Source: Gordonia malaquae NBRC 108250 (GTDB lineage Bacteria > Actinomycetota > Actinomycetes > Mycobacteriales > Mycobacteriaceae). From it: DNA of 64,000 nt. Where the stretch lies: the NCBI RefSeq assembly GCF_000344135.1, contig NZ_BAOP01000013.1, forward strand, positions 62,001 through 126,000, read 5' to 3'. Below the pieces are notes generated by a model that worked only from the letters and a program-made list of their open reading frames with translations, searched no databases and was not told the origin of the DNA. The position numbers and the translations under genes were made by a program. Positions 16,086 to 24,577 of this stretch are shown piece after piece; position 1 is the first letter of the stretch; every line of letters begins with the position of its first letter.

Positions 16086-16481
16086 ATGACTTCTTCACCG
16101 CGCTTGAACGCGATCAGCATCGTCTGCGACGACCTGTCGATCTCTCTCGACTTCTACCGCCTGCTCGGGCTGGAGATCCCCGAGACTCCGGCCGACGCGC
16201 CGCACGTCGAAGTGGATCTCGGCGGTTTCCGCGTCCTGTTCGACCCGGTGTCGACGATCATGTCATTCGACCCGGAGTGGACACGGTCGGCGCCGGGGTC
16301 GTCGGCGATGAGCTTGGCGTTCGAGTGCTCGACTCCCGCCGAGGTGGACGCCGTCGCCGCGAAGGCCGCCGAACGCGGCGGCGAGGTGGCCAGAGCGCCG
16401 TTCGACGCGCCGTGGGGCCAGCGGTACGCCACCGTGCGCGACCCCGACGGCAACGAGGTCGACCTCTACGCCGGCCTCTGA
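16086..16481 (+). CDS. VOC (glyoxalase/dioxygenase superfamily) protein
   Basis: 131 residues forming one vicinal-oxygen-chelate fold: an N-terminal SIVCDDLSISLDFYRLLG and a C-terminal VRDPDGNEVDLYAGL with the usual metal-ligand Glu/Asp region. Reaction unknown; small VOC proteins include glyoxalases, thiol transferases and drug-binding proteins. The ATG at 16086 was taken rather than an upstream in-frame ATG at 16032, which overlaps the toxin gene. Its last 16 bases overlap the convergent AraC gene. Confidence 0.72.
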   Translation: MTSSPRLNAISIVCDDLSISLDFYRLLGLEIPETPADAPHVEVDLGGFRVLFDPVSTIMSFDPEWTRSAPGSSAMSLAFECSTPAEVDAVAAKAAERGGEVARAPFDAPWGQRYATVRDPDGNEVDLYAGL

Positions 16482-17125
16482 CGAGACTGCGCGGGTGTGA
16501 ACTGGGCGGGCCTGAACTGGGCGGGTCGACGCCCCGTCAACCGGACGATGTCGCGGTACAGATGCGGGTAGTCGGCGTATCCGGCCGTCACCGCGGCGTC
16601 GGACAGGTCGACGCCGGTCCGCACCAGATCGATGGCGCGACCGGCCCGCAGAATCACTTGGAGCCGTCGCGGTCCGTACCCGAACGCTGCGGCGGCTCTC
16701 CGGTGCAGGGTCCGTTCGGTGACGCCGAGGCGGTCGGCGACATCGGCGACCGTAGCGCCCGAGGCCAACGCGCGGACCGTCGGCGTCACCCATCGATCGA
16801 CGTCGAGCCGTGCCGCTGCGAGGCCTGCGCGCTCGGGGGTGCCGAGAGATCGGACGAGGGACGACCCGACGTCGGCGAGGGGCACCACGGAGTCGGTGAG
16901 TTCGTCCGCTGGCACACCGAGCAGCGCAGGAAGCAGCCCCGGCGAGAAGCGGATGCCGGAGATCTGCGAGCCGGCTCGGCGGGTCACGGTCCGAGGGCCG
17001 GTGTCGGCGCCTGCGACCCAGACGCCGTCGTCGTCCCACACGAGGTCCATGCAGCCGTCCGGGTAGACGAGCACGGATTCCTCGCCTACCCGATGCGACC
17101 AGTGCTCGATGCGAGGCACGGTCAT
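16466..17125 (-). CDS. AraC-family transcriptional regulator
   Basis: 219 residues. The N-terminal half (YPDGCMDLVWDDDGVWVAG) resembles the sensor domain of small AraC regulators. The C-terminal half has two helix-turn-helices, the first around ATVADVADRLGVTERTLHRR. The start ATG overlaps the stop of the upstream exporter gene (ATGA), so the two are co-translated. It probably controls that exporter, but no ligand can be named. Confidence 0.8.
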   Translation of the reverse strand: MTVPRIEHWSHRVGEESVLVYPDGCMDLVWDDDGVWVAGADTGPRTVTRRAGSQISGIRFSPGLLPALLGVPADELTDSVVPLADVGSSLVRSLGTPERAGLAAARLDVDRWVTPTVRALASGATVADVADRLGVTERTLHRRAAAAFGYGPRRLQVILRAGRAIDLVRTGVDLSDAAVTAGYADYPHLYRDIVRLTGRRPAQFRPAQFTPAQSRQRPA

Positions 17126-18702
17126 GCCTCGGGTGAGGCGGCCGCGTCGAGATCACGCGGCGTGAACCACCCCAGGAACACCGCGCCCGCAGCGAGGACG
17201 CCACCGAGCACCAGGCACGCGGTCTGCATCGGCGGGAGGAACGCCGCCTGCGCGCCCGAGGTGATCGCCTCGGCGAGGCGTGCGCCTTCGGGCGGCAGGC
17301 TCTCGCTCACCTTGACCGCACCGGCGAGCGACCCGCGGATCGCCTCCTCGGCGGCACTGGCGGCCGCGGGGTCCTGCATGCCGATCTGGGCCTTCGCCGC
17401 GTCCGCCGTCGCGCCGATCCTCTCCTCGTAGCCTGCGGCCATGATGCTTCCCGCGAGGGCGATGCCGATGGCCGCGCCGAGTTCGCGGGCCGTGTCGTTA
17501 ACCGCAGAGCCGACTCCTTGATTCTCCAGCGGGGTGTTCGACATGATCGCGGTGGTCGACGGGGCTGTCGCCAGGCCGATCCCGATCGCGCAGACTCCGA
17601 GCAGGGCGCCGACCTTCCAGTACTCGTCCGTCTCGACGATTCCGAGAAGGAGGACGCCGAGCGCCGCGATCGCCACCCCGACGCCGAGCACGAACTTCAG
17701 CGAGTAGCGCACTGCCACCCAGTTGCCGATCATTGCGAAGAGGCCGACACCGGCGACCATCGGGAACAGTGCCACGGCCGATTTGAGCGGTGAGTACCCG
17801 AACACCAGCTGTAACTGCTGCAGGACGAGGAAGAAGACTCCGAACGAGGCAAGGAACTGCAGTCCCACCGACAGCGAACCGGAAGCGAACGCCCGATTCC
17901 GGAACAGGTCGACGTCGAGCAGGGGATCGGTGCGTCGGTGTTCGACGACGATGAACACCGCGACGAGTGCAGCGCCGCCGATCAAGCAGAGCAGGATCAG
18001 CGGGTCGGCCCATCCGCGGTGCGGTGCTTCGAGAAGACCGAACACGACACCTGCGACGGCCGCCATCGAGGTGAGGGAGCCGACGATGTCGAAGCGCCCC
18101 GGATTCTCGTCTTTCGACGTTCCGATGGTGAACGTCAGCGCGAGAACGACAGTGGTCGAGACGGCGAACGTGATGAACACCGAATGCCAGTGGAAGAAGT
18201 TGAGCAGCACGCCGGTGACGAAGAAGCCTGCGATCGCGCCCGCACCCGCGACCGCCGCCCAGATGCTGATGGCGACGGCCCGGCGTTCGCGCGGTACACC
18301 CGCGGTGATCAGCGACAATGTCGTCGGCATGATGAGTGCGGCGCCTGCGCCTGCGACGATGCGCGTCGCGATCAACTCGGTGGGACCGTCCACCCAGATC
18401 GCCGACAGGGATCCGATCCCGAAGATCACGAGCCCGACGAGCAGCACGCCGCGGCGACCGAACCGGTCGCCGATCGCGCCGGCCGGGAGAAGGAGGGCGG
18501 CGAGCACGAGTGTGTAGCTGTCGAGGATCCACGTCATCTGTGAATTGGTCGATCCGGTGTCGGCGGCGATGCCGGGCAGGGCGGTGTTGAGGGCTGCCAT
18601 CGCGGCGACGACAAGGCTCACCGCACTGCACGCGATCAGAATCAGCCACGCAGTCCGGAACGTCATCGGCTTGTCATCTGTTCGATCGTCGACACGCACC
18701 AT
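17122..18702 (-). CDS. MFS drug exporter, DHA2 (14-helix) family
   Basis: 526 residues with about 14 hydrophobic helices, the size and layout of the DHA2/EmrB-QacA family of proton-coupled exporters. ILDSYTLVLAALLLPAGAIG and GDRFGRRGVLL are the loop motifs typical of the family, and an N-terminal Asp/Arg-rich tail precedes helix 1. The ATG at 18702 follows AGGTGA. A regulator gene is coupled at its 3' end. Substrates are unknown. Confidence 0.83.
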   Translation of the reverse strand: MVRVDDRTDDKPMTFRTAWLILIACSAVSLVVAAMAALNTALPGIAADTGSTNSQMTWILDSYTLVLAALLLPAGAIGDRFGRRGVLLVGLVIFGIGSLSAIWVDGPTELIATRIVAGAGAALIMPTTLSLITAGVPRERRAVAISIWAAVAGAGAIAGFFVTGVLLNFFHWHSVFITFAVSTTVVLALTFTIGTSKDENPGRFDIVGSLTSMAAVAGVVFGLLEAPHRGWADPLILLCLIGGAALVAVFIVVEHRRTDPLLDVDLFRNRAFASGSLSVGLQFLASFGVFFLVLQQLQLVFGYSPLKSAVALFPMVAGVGLFAMIGNWVAVRYSLKFVLGVGVAIAALGVLLLGIVETDEYWKVGALLGVCAIGIGLATAPSTTAIMSNTPLENQGVGSAVNDTARELGAAIGIALAGSIMAAGYEERIGATADAAKAQIGMQDPAAASAAEEAIRGSLAGAVKVSESLPPEGARLAEAITSGAQAAFLPPMQTACLVLGGVLAAGAVFLGWFTPRDLDAAASPEA

Positions 18703-18722
18703 CACTTCACCTGTTTCATTTG

Positions 18723-18745
18723 TAACTTGTGTAACTGTAGTAACA
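18723..18745. promoter_or_regulatory. GTAAC repeats upstream of the MFS exporter
   Basis: Three closely spaced GTAAC or AGTAAC units (TTTGTAACTTGTG, GTGTAACTG, TAGTAACAC) lie 20-45 bases upstream of the exporter start. Direct repeats in this place suggest an activator or repressor site, plausibly for the coupled AraC protein. Confidence 0.35.
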
Positions 18746-18783
18746 CGGATCGTAGAGCCGAACATGAGCGGAAGTGGATCATC

Positions 18784-18918
18784 ATGGCTGCACAGCAGGT
18801 CGCATCATCGGCGCGGATCGAGAATGCGCGTCTCCACATCGGGCGAGTGTTGATTCTGTTGGCCGGAGTGATCGGCGTGATCGCCGCACTCCTGCTCATC
18901 GTCACCAGCGCTGCCTGA
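18784..18918 (+). CDS. possible small single-helix membrane protein
   Basis: 44 residues: a short polar start (MAAQQVASSARIENARLHIG) and one strong hydrophobic helix (VLILLAGVIGVIAALLLIV). It diverges from the exporter gene and is followed by a good hairpin. The ribosome-binding site is weak and no family is recognised. The clean amphipathic-then-hydrophobic layout supports a real gene, without proof. Confidence 0.45.
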   Translation: MAAQQVASSARIENARLHIGRVLILLAGVIGVIAALLLIVTSAA

Positions 18919-18940
18919 CCATAACTGACATTACGGCAGA

Positions 18941-18971
18941 CGCCGCCCGAAGCACAGAGCTTCGAGCGGCG
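18941..18971. terminator. hairpin between convergent genes
   Basis: CGCCGCCCGAAGC at 18941-18953 pairs with GCTTCGAGCGGCG at 18959-18971 with one mismatch and a 5-base loop. It lies between the small membrane protein gene and the DUF6918-like gene and has no T tract. Confidence 0.65.
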
Positions 18972-18995
18972 CCTGAACGGGAGTGACCGTGTGGG

Positions 18996-19427
18996 TCAGC
19001 CCGCGTACTTCTCAATGACGCCGCCCACTGCGGGGAGCGCCTCGACCACATAGTTCTTCGCCTTGCCGCGGACGGCCTTGTAGGCCTTCGACAGGGCCGC
19101 GGGAGCCGACTCGGTTCGGCTGTCGGTCACCGCGAGGAGCGCTTCGGTGGCGGCGTCGCTGTTGGCGGCCAGGTGGGCGCCGAACGCGGTCCCTGCGGGC
19201 TTCGAGTCCCACAGCGGCGAGAGAGCCGTCAAGAACTCGGGGAGCATCTTGTTGGTCGCACCGACCACCACACCCGGCTTGAACTTCTGCGCCGCACCGT
19301 ATGCGGCCTTCAGCGTCGTGCCCGACAGGCCCGACTGCTTCTTCACCTCCGCATCGATCACATCGGCGAAATCGGCGGCCATGGCCTCACGGTTGTCGTC
19401 GAGAACGGGAAGCAGAGACGTGGACAT
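18996..19427 (-). CDS. conserved hypothetical protein, DUF6918-like
   Basis: 143 residues, Ala-rich, with no signal peptide or membrane helix. It begins MSTSLLPVLDDNREAMAADF and is mostly predicted helix. I think it is the DUF6918 family, of unknown function. It is the last gene behind kstD and the hsd4B-type hydratase, 14 bases after the latter with a GAAAGGA before its ATG, so it should be steroid-induced through the same KstR box. A part in steroid or lipid handling is only inferred from that position. Confidence 0.65.
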   Translation of the reverse strand: MSTSLLPVLDDNREAMAADFADVIDAEVKKQSGLSGTTLKAAYGAAQKFKPGVVVGATNKMLPEFLTALSPLWDSKPAGTAFGAHLAANSDAATEALLAVTDSRTESAPAALSKAYKAVRGKAKNYVVEALPAVGGVIEKYAG

Positions 19428-19441
19428 GCAAGTCCTTTCAA

Positions 19442-20302
19442 CTAGACAGTGCTGAAGATGACGTTGCCCAGGGCAGCCGCGCCGTCACGTTCGACGACGC
19501 TGGTTGTCGCGAGCAGTCGATCGCCATCTTCCCAGGCTTCGATCCGAAGTGTCTCGCCGGGGAACACCACACCCGCGAAGGTCACCGAGTAATCGACCAC
19601 CTTGGTCGCATCGCCGCCGTACACGGCGTCGATGACGGCGCGACAAACTGTGCCGTAGGTGCACAGACCGTGCAGGATCGGCCGTGGGAACCCCGCGCCC
19701 TCGGCGAACGCAGGATCGCTGTGAAGCGGATTCCGGTCGCCGCACAGGCGGTACAGCAGGGCCTGCTGGGGCAGCGTCGGCACGGTGATCACGTGGTCGG
19801 GCTCGCGGTCGGGGTAGTCGACCCGATTCGACGTTCCGCGCTCGCCGCCGAAGCCGCCCTCGCCCTTGGCGAAGATCGACGACCGAGTGGTCCACAGTGG
19901 CTCGCCGGATTCGTCGACGGTCACCGCCTCCTGAACGATGACGGCCGCCGAACCCTTGTCCTGCAGTTCGGAGATCCGGGTGCGGGTGGTCGCGGATCCG
20001 GCCGCGGGGATCGGACGGTGCACGCGCACCTGCTGGCTGCCGTGCACGACCTTCGCGAGGTCGATGTCGACGCCGGGGAACACGACCTTCGGCGCCTCGG
20101 TGGCGAAGAAGTTCGCGGCCACGGTGGCGAACGACGGCAACGACTTGGGCGCCGCGTCGTCGACGTACTGCAGTCCGACGACGTCCATGGGGTCGGCGGC
20201 GGCGCCGACTGCCAGGTTGTACGACGCGATCTCACGAGCGGTCCACGAGAACGACTGCTCGCCGAGATCGGCGCCGAGAGCGATGGAGGGATCGATGGGC
20301 AT
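19442..20302 (-). CDS. hsd4B: MaoC-type steroid enoyl-CoA hydratase (Hsd4B/Rv3538 family)
   Basis: 286 residues, a double hot-dog protein. The C-terminal half has CGDRNPLHSDPAFAEGAGFP, the hydratase-2 motif with catalytic Asp and His, and then PILHGLCTYG. The N-terminal half is the non-catalytic hot-dog. Members of this group (Rv3538 in M. tuberculosis) hydrate steroid side-chain enoyl-CoA esters. ATG 20302 is one base from the kstD stop, and M. tuberculosis also has this gene next to kstD (Rv3537). The longer frame upstream runs into kstD and is not used. Confidence 0.82.
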   Translation of the reverse strand: MPIDPSIALGADLGEQSFSWTAREIASYNLAVGAAADPMDVVGLQYVDDAAPKSLPSFATVAANFFATEAPKVVFPGVDIDLAKVVHGSQQVRVHRPIPAAGSATTRTRISELQDKGSAAVIVQEAVTVDESGEPLWTTRSSIFAKGEGGFGGERGTSNRVDYPDREPDHVITVPTLPQQALLYRLCGDRNPLHSDPAFAEGAGFPRPILHGLCTYGTVCRAVIDAVYGGDATKVVDYSVTFAGVVFPGETLRIEAWEDGDRLLATTSVVERDGAAALGNVIFSTV

Positions 20303-20303
20303 G

Positions 20304-22001
20304 TCAGGCTCCTGCGTGAGTGACGTCGCCCTGGCGTGCCTTGTCGGCGGCGTCGAGGGCTGCGAGGTATCCGAAGACCATGGCGGGTCCGATGGTGGCG
20401 CCGGGGCCGGCGTACGTGTGGCCCATGACCGGCGCGCTCGTGTTGCCTGCGGCGTACAGGCCGTCGATGACGCTGCCGTCGGCGCGGAGCGCACGTCCGG
20501 CGACGTCGGTGTCGATTCCGCCCTTGGTGCCGAGGTCGCCCGGAACCATCTTGACGGCGTAGAACGGGGCCTTGTCGACGACGCCGAGGTTCGGGTTCGG
20601 CTTGTTGGTCGGGTCGCCGTAGTAGTTGTCGTAACCGCTGACGCCGCGACCGAACTCGCTGTCGACACCGCTGCGGGCGAAGCCGTTGAAGCGCTCGGTG
20701 GTGGCGGTCAACGCGTCCACCGGGACGCCCATCTTCTCGGCCAGTTCGGCGATGGTGCCCGCCTTGACGATCGCACCCGACTCCAGCCAGCTACGTGGGA
20801 TCGGCTGGCGTGCGGGCAGGCCTGCGAAGAGGTAGCGGTTCCGGCAGCGCTGGTCCATCACGAGCCAGGCCGGGATGTTGGCGCCGGGGCCGTCGCCCTG
20901 GCCGAAGTCGCCGCCGTACATCTGGTGGCCTGCCTCGACGTAGGGGAGCGACTCGTTCATGAAGCGCACACCGCGCTCGTTGACCATGAAGGTGCCCGGA
21001 ACGTTGCGCTCGGACAGCGCGAACCACGGGCCCTTCGGCAGCGGGATGGTCGGGCCCCACCAGGCGTCGTCCATCAGTGACACGTCGGCACCTGCGTCGA
21101 GGGCCGCGCGGATGCCGTCGCCGGTGTTCGACGCGGCGCCTGTGGTCCACTCGGTGCCGATCGGTGCGCGCTGGTACTGCGCGCGCATCTCGGCGTTGTG
21201 GTCGAATCCGCCGCTGGCCATGATCACGCCGTACTTCGCGCGGATCTCGGCGGGAGCGCCGTCGGACTCGATCTTCGCGCCGACGACCTTGCCGTCCTCA
21301 ACGATCAGGCCGGTGAGCGGAGTGCTCAGTCGGATGTCGACGCCGGCCTTCCGACAGCCGATCAGGAGCTCGGCGGCGAGCGCCGCGCCCATCGCGATCA
21401 TCTTCTTGTTGCGGCTCTTGGACCAGGTGAAGCGTCCGGCGACCTTCGCCATCTTGGCGATGCCGCGCCAGTGGCGCATGCCGACGTTCATCCACTTGTA
21501 GTCGCTCTGCAGCACCACCATGTTGAGCGGCGCCTTGGTGTACTGCGGGTGCAGGGTCGCGAGGTCGTCGCCCAGCAGTCGGGCGTCGAACGGGCGAGGC
21601 TCCACGCTGCGTCCACCGACGCGTCCGCCAGGGGCCTCCGGGTAGTAGTCCGAGTAGCCCTTGACCCATTCCAGATTCAGCGGGGAGTTCGCCATCAGGT
21701 AGTCGAGTGCTTCGGGACCGCGGTCGATGTAGGCGTCGATGCGGTCGGCAGGCGCGTGCTCGCCGATGATCGCGTGCACGTAGGTGCGGGCCGCGTCGAC
21801 GGTGTCCTCGACGCCGTCGCGCTTGAGCACGCTGTTGTTCGGGATCCAGACGCCGCCGCCGGAACGAGAGGTGGAGCCGCCCCAGTACGGCGACTTCTCG
21901 ATCAGGACGGTCTTGAGGCCCTTCGTCTTCGCGGTGAGCGCGGCTGCCAAGCCTGCCCCGCCCGCTCCCACGACGATGACGTCGAACTCTTCGGTGGCCA
22001 T
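20304..22001 (-). CDS. kstD: 3-ketosteroid delta-1-dehydrogenase KstD
   Basis: 565 residues. FAD binding: VVVGAGGAGLAAALTAK at the N-terminus and the C-terminal GLYAAGNTSAPVMGHTYAG with GPGATIGPAMVFGY. The catalytic tyrosine of the HTYAGPG segment is present. KstD removes the 1-alpha and 2-beta hydrogens of 3-keto-4-ene steroids such as androstenedione. Combined with KshA this gives an unstable product that opens ring B. The ATG at 22001 has GAAGGG upstream and a KstR box 27 bases before it. It heads the leftward kstD-hsd4B-DUF6918 operon. Confidence 0.92.
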   Translation of the reverse strand: MATEEFDVIVVGAGGAGLAAALTAKTKGLKTVLIEKSPYWGGSTSRSGGGVWIPNNSVLKRDGVEDTVDAARTYVHAIIGEHAPADRIDAYIDRGPEALDYLMANSPLNLEWVKGYSDYYPEAPGGRVGGRSVEPRPFDARLLGDDLATLHPQYTKAPLNMVVLQSDYKWMNVGMRHWRGIAKMAKVAGRFTWSKSRNKKMIAMGAALAAELLIGCRKAGVDIRLSTPLTGLIVEDGKVVGAKIESDGAPAEIRAKYGVIMASGGFDHNAEMRAQYQRAPIGTEWTTGAASNTGDGIRAALDAGADVSLMDDAWWGPTIPLPKGPWFALSERNVPGTFMVNERGVRFMNESLPYVEAGHQMYGGDFGQGDGPGANIPAWLVMDQRCRNRYLFAGLPARQPIPRSWLESGAIVKAGTIAELAEKMGVPVDALTATTERFNGFARSGVDSEFGRGVSGYDNYYGDPTNKPNPNLGVVDKAPFYAVKMVPGDLGTKGGIDTDVAGRALRADGSVIDGLYAAGNTSAPVMGHTYAGPGATIGPAMVFGYLAALDAADKARQGDVTHAGA

Positions 22002-22027
22002 GTGTTTCCCTTCGAACTCCACAAAAC

Positions 22028-22041
22028 TAGAACACGTTTCA
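22028..22041. promoter_or_regulatory. KstR operator upstream of kstD
   Basis: TAGAACACGTTTCA matches TnnAACnnGTTnnA at all fixed positions. It lies 27 bases upstream of the kstD ATG. Confidence 0.85.
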
Positions 22042-22086
22042 GTCTAGGTTAGACGATTGTGTGGGTCGAGGGGTCGCGGGGATTTT

Positions 22087-22123
22087 CCGCCGACTGTGAC
22101 GACATGCTGGTCACAATCGGCGG
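22087..22123 (-). terminator. hairpin after the two-domain VOC gene
   Basis: CCGCCGACTGTGAC at 22087-22100 pairs with GTCACAATCGGCGG at 22110-22123 with one wobble. It lies downstream of the VOC gene (minus strand) and upstream of the kstD promoter, where it would stop read-through into kstD. Confidence 0.6.
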
Positions 22124-22157
22124 AGAGCACAAGAGGGGCCTCCCGCCAGGCGAGACG

Positions 22158-22940
22158 TCACATGTCAGCTGGTGGTGTGGCGATGCAGATCGCGGCGCCG
22201 AGCGGGTCCTTGAAGGACGCGAGAACGCCGAACGGGGTGTCGTCGGCGGGCATCAGGACGGTGCCGCCGAGTTCGATCACCCGGTCCAGCGTCGCGGCGA
22301 CGTCGTCGACGGTGATGTACACCTGCCAGAACGACGGGTGGTCGTCGCCCAACATGCCCGCCGCGGCCATGATCCCGGCCTGCGCCTGCCCGTTGATGAG
22401 GACCTGCGAGTACTGGTTCGGTCCGCCTTCTGTTCCTTCGCCGATCTCGGCGAGCGACCAACCGAAGACCTTCTCGTAGAACGATTTGGACGCCGCGTAG
22501 TCCATGCTCATCTCGTCGAACCAGTACGGCGCCCCGTGCTCGCCCATGGTCGCGAAGCCGGTGTGCAGACCCGGCTGCCAGAGGCCGAACGCGCCGCCCG
22601 CGGGATCGGCGAGGACAGCCATCGACCCGAGGTCGCCGATCGGCATCGGCGGGGCGACGACCGTTCCGCCTGCGGACTGGGCAGCAGTGACGGTGGAGGA
22701 CAGGTCGTCGGAGCGGAAGTACACGGTCCAGACTTCGGACGGACTGCCATCCATCGCCGGACCGAGGCCCGCGATCGGTTCGCCGTCGCGGAGGAAGTTG
22801 CGGTACCCACCGAATTCGGCGGCAGGCTCGTCGGCGGTCCAGCCGAACAGCGCCGTGTAGAAGTCGGCTGCCCGGTCGGGGTCGCTCGACGCGAGATCGA
22901 ACCAGATGGGCGCTGTGGGGGCGGGCGTGTGAGCAGGCAT
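22158..22940 (-). CDS. two-domain VOC protein
   Basis: 260 residues with two tandem VOC modules. Module 1 (about 1-125) starts APIWFDLASSDPDRAADFY; module 2 (about 135-260) starts APYWFDEMSMDYAASKSFY, and both share an ADPAG or KDPLG turn near the end. Such paired modules occur in actinobacterial glyoxalase-like and hydroxylase-like proteins of unknown substrate. It lies between kstD and a flavoprotein but has no KstR box and may be unrelated to steroids. A longer open frame upstream lacks family similarity; ATG 22940 follows GAGGAG. Confidence 0.72.
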   Translation of the reverse strand: MPAHTPAPTAPIWFDLASSDPDRAADFYTALFGWTADEPAAEFGGYRNFLRDGEPIAGLGPAMDGSPSEVWTVYFRSDDLSSTVTAAQSAGGTVVAPPMPIGDLGSMAVLADPAGGAFGLWQPGLHTGFATMGEHGAPYWFDEMSMDYAASKSFYEKVFGWSLAEIGEGTEGGPNQYSQVLINGQAQAGIMAAAGMLGDDHPSFWQVYITVDDVAATLDRVIELGGTVLMPADDTPFGVLASFKDPLGAAICIATPPADM

Positions 22941-23136
22941 GACGGACTCCTCGTCCAGAGTTGGGGGCACACTTGATTCTTCGCCCGCTCGGCCTTGATG
23001 TCGACCGGTTCTCGCATTCGATTCTCGGCAGCACGACAGGCAGCGTCCCACTCGGCGGGACCTGTTCTTGCCGATTCCTGCGGTTGCCCAGAGTCTGCAG
23101 GGAGGAGTTCGATCGGACGACAGGGACGGGTGAGCG

Positions 23137-24573
23137 ATGACGGAGTTCAGCGAGCAGTACGACGTGGTGGTGATCGGGTCCGGCGCCGCAGGATCTGCGG
23201 CCGCACTCGAGGCGCGGGAGAACGGCGCGTCGGTGCTGGTTGTCGAGAAATCGCCGGAATCGACGGCGGGCGGCAACACACGAGTGTCCGGCAGTGGATG
23301 GTTCGTGAACCGGGACGCCGACCGTGCAGAGGTCTTCCTGCGTACGTTGAACGGTCCGTTTCCCGTCGCCGACGACGTGGTCGAGGCGTGGGCACGGGCG
23401 ACGGTCGGACTGTCGGACTGGATGCGGTCGATGGGCGCCGACGTGGGACGCAGCGGCGATTTTCACACCGAGCCCGAGTATCAGGAGCTCGACGGCAGCG
23501 ACTGCTACGCCGGAATGGACACGATCGGCGGACGGATGGGGGACGGACTCCTCTACGGTTTCCTCCGCCGCGCCCTGGACGAGCGCGGTGTCGAGGTGCG
23601 GTTCGGCACTCGTGCGACGGCCCTGGTCACCGACGGTGGGGCGGTTGTCGGCGTCGACGTCGACGGCCCCGCCGGGCGGTCGCGGATCGGCGCGCGGGGC
23701 GGTGTCGTGTTGGCCACCGGAGGGTTCTCCGCGAATCCGCAGATGGTCCGCGACTACCTCCGAGTCGAGGAACACGCGCTGTGGGGATCACCCGCGTCGA
23801 CCGGTGACGGTCACGCGATGGCCCAACGGATCGGAGCCGACCTCTGGCACATGGACAACATGATGACGATCACCGGCATCCGCGGTGATGACGAGTTCGG
23901 TCACTTCCTCGCGCTGTGGGGTGCCCAGAGCTACCTCTGGGTGGGCGACGACGGGCGACGTTTCATCGATGAGACCGCAACGCCGAAGCATGGACACACG
24001 GTGCGCAGCGGACGGCACGAACTGTTCCCGACCAGGGCGTTCCACCTGATCTTCGACGAGGCGGTCCGCTCCGCCGGACCGCTCAGTCCGACCCCGGATG
24101 TGCTTCCGGTGGGCTGGAACATGTTGATGAAGGACACCCGGTGGAGCGCCGACAACAGTGCGGAGATCGAGTCGGGAATGATCGTTCGCGCCGACACCTT
24201 GGCCGAACTGGCGGACGCGATCGGACTCGACGCGGACGTCCTGGTCCGCAGCGTCGAAACCTATAACCAGGCGTGTGACGACGGAGTCGACGACCTGTTC
24301 GGCCGCGCAGCGGCGACGTTGGCCGCGGTCCGTCGGGGCCCGTTCTACGCTGTGCGCGTCACCCCGCTGCTCGGATGGAGCAACGGTGGTCCGCGCCGGG
24401 ACGGTCGGTCGCGTGTCCTGCGGACCGACGGATCGGTGATCGACGGGCTCTACGCGGCAGGCGAGGTCAGCTCCACGTACAGCTGGCGGAAGGACGGTGG
24501 CTTCCACATCGCCGACGCCCTCGCGTTCGGCCGGGTCTCCGGCCGGGAGGCCGCCGCCCGCGTCGCGAACTGA
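23137..24573 (+). CDS. FAD-dependent dehydrogenase, fumarate reductase/KstD superfamily
   Basis: 478 residues. The dinucleotide-binding motif is VVVIGSGAAGSAAALEA at the start, followed by GGNTRVSGSGWFVN. The C-terminus has GLYAAGEVSSTYSWRKDG and GGFHIADALAFGR. The family (FAD_binding_2) includes fumarate reductases, KstD and tricarballylate dehydrogenase. The protein is nearly 90 residues shorter than KstD and lacks its HTYAGPG catalytic segment, so a delta-1-dehydrogenase role is unlikely. It lies between two KstR-controlled units, but no KstR box is visible in its own leader. Substrate unknown. Confidence 0.72.
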   Translation: MTEFSEQYDVVVIGSGAAGSAAALEARENGASVLVVEKSPESTAGGNTRVSGSGWFVNRDADRAEVFLRTLNGPFPVADDVVEAWARATVGLSDWMRSMGADVGRSGDFHTEPEYQELDGSDCYAGMDTIGGRMGDGLLYGFLRRALDERGVEVRFGTRATALVTDGGAVVGVDVDGPAGRSRIGARGGVVLATGGFSANPQMVRDYLRVEEHALWGSPASTGDGHAMAQRIGADLWHMDNMMTITGIRGDDEFGHFLALWGAQSYLWVGDDGRRFIDETATPKHGHTVRSGRHELFPTRAFHLIFDEAVRSAGPLSPTPDVLPVGWNMLMKDTRWSADNSAEIESGMIVRADTLAELADAIGLDADVLVRSVETYNQACDDGVDDLFGRAAATLAAVRRGPFYAVRVTPLLGWSNGGPRRDGRSRVLRTDGSVIDGLYAAGEVSSTYSWRKDGGFHIADALAFGRVSGREAAARVAN

Positions 24574-24577
24574 CGCG

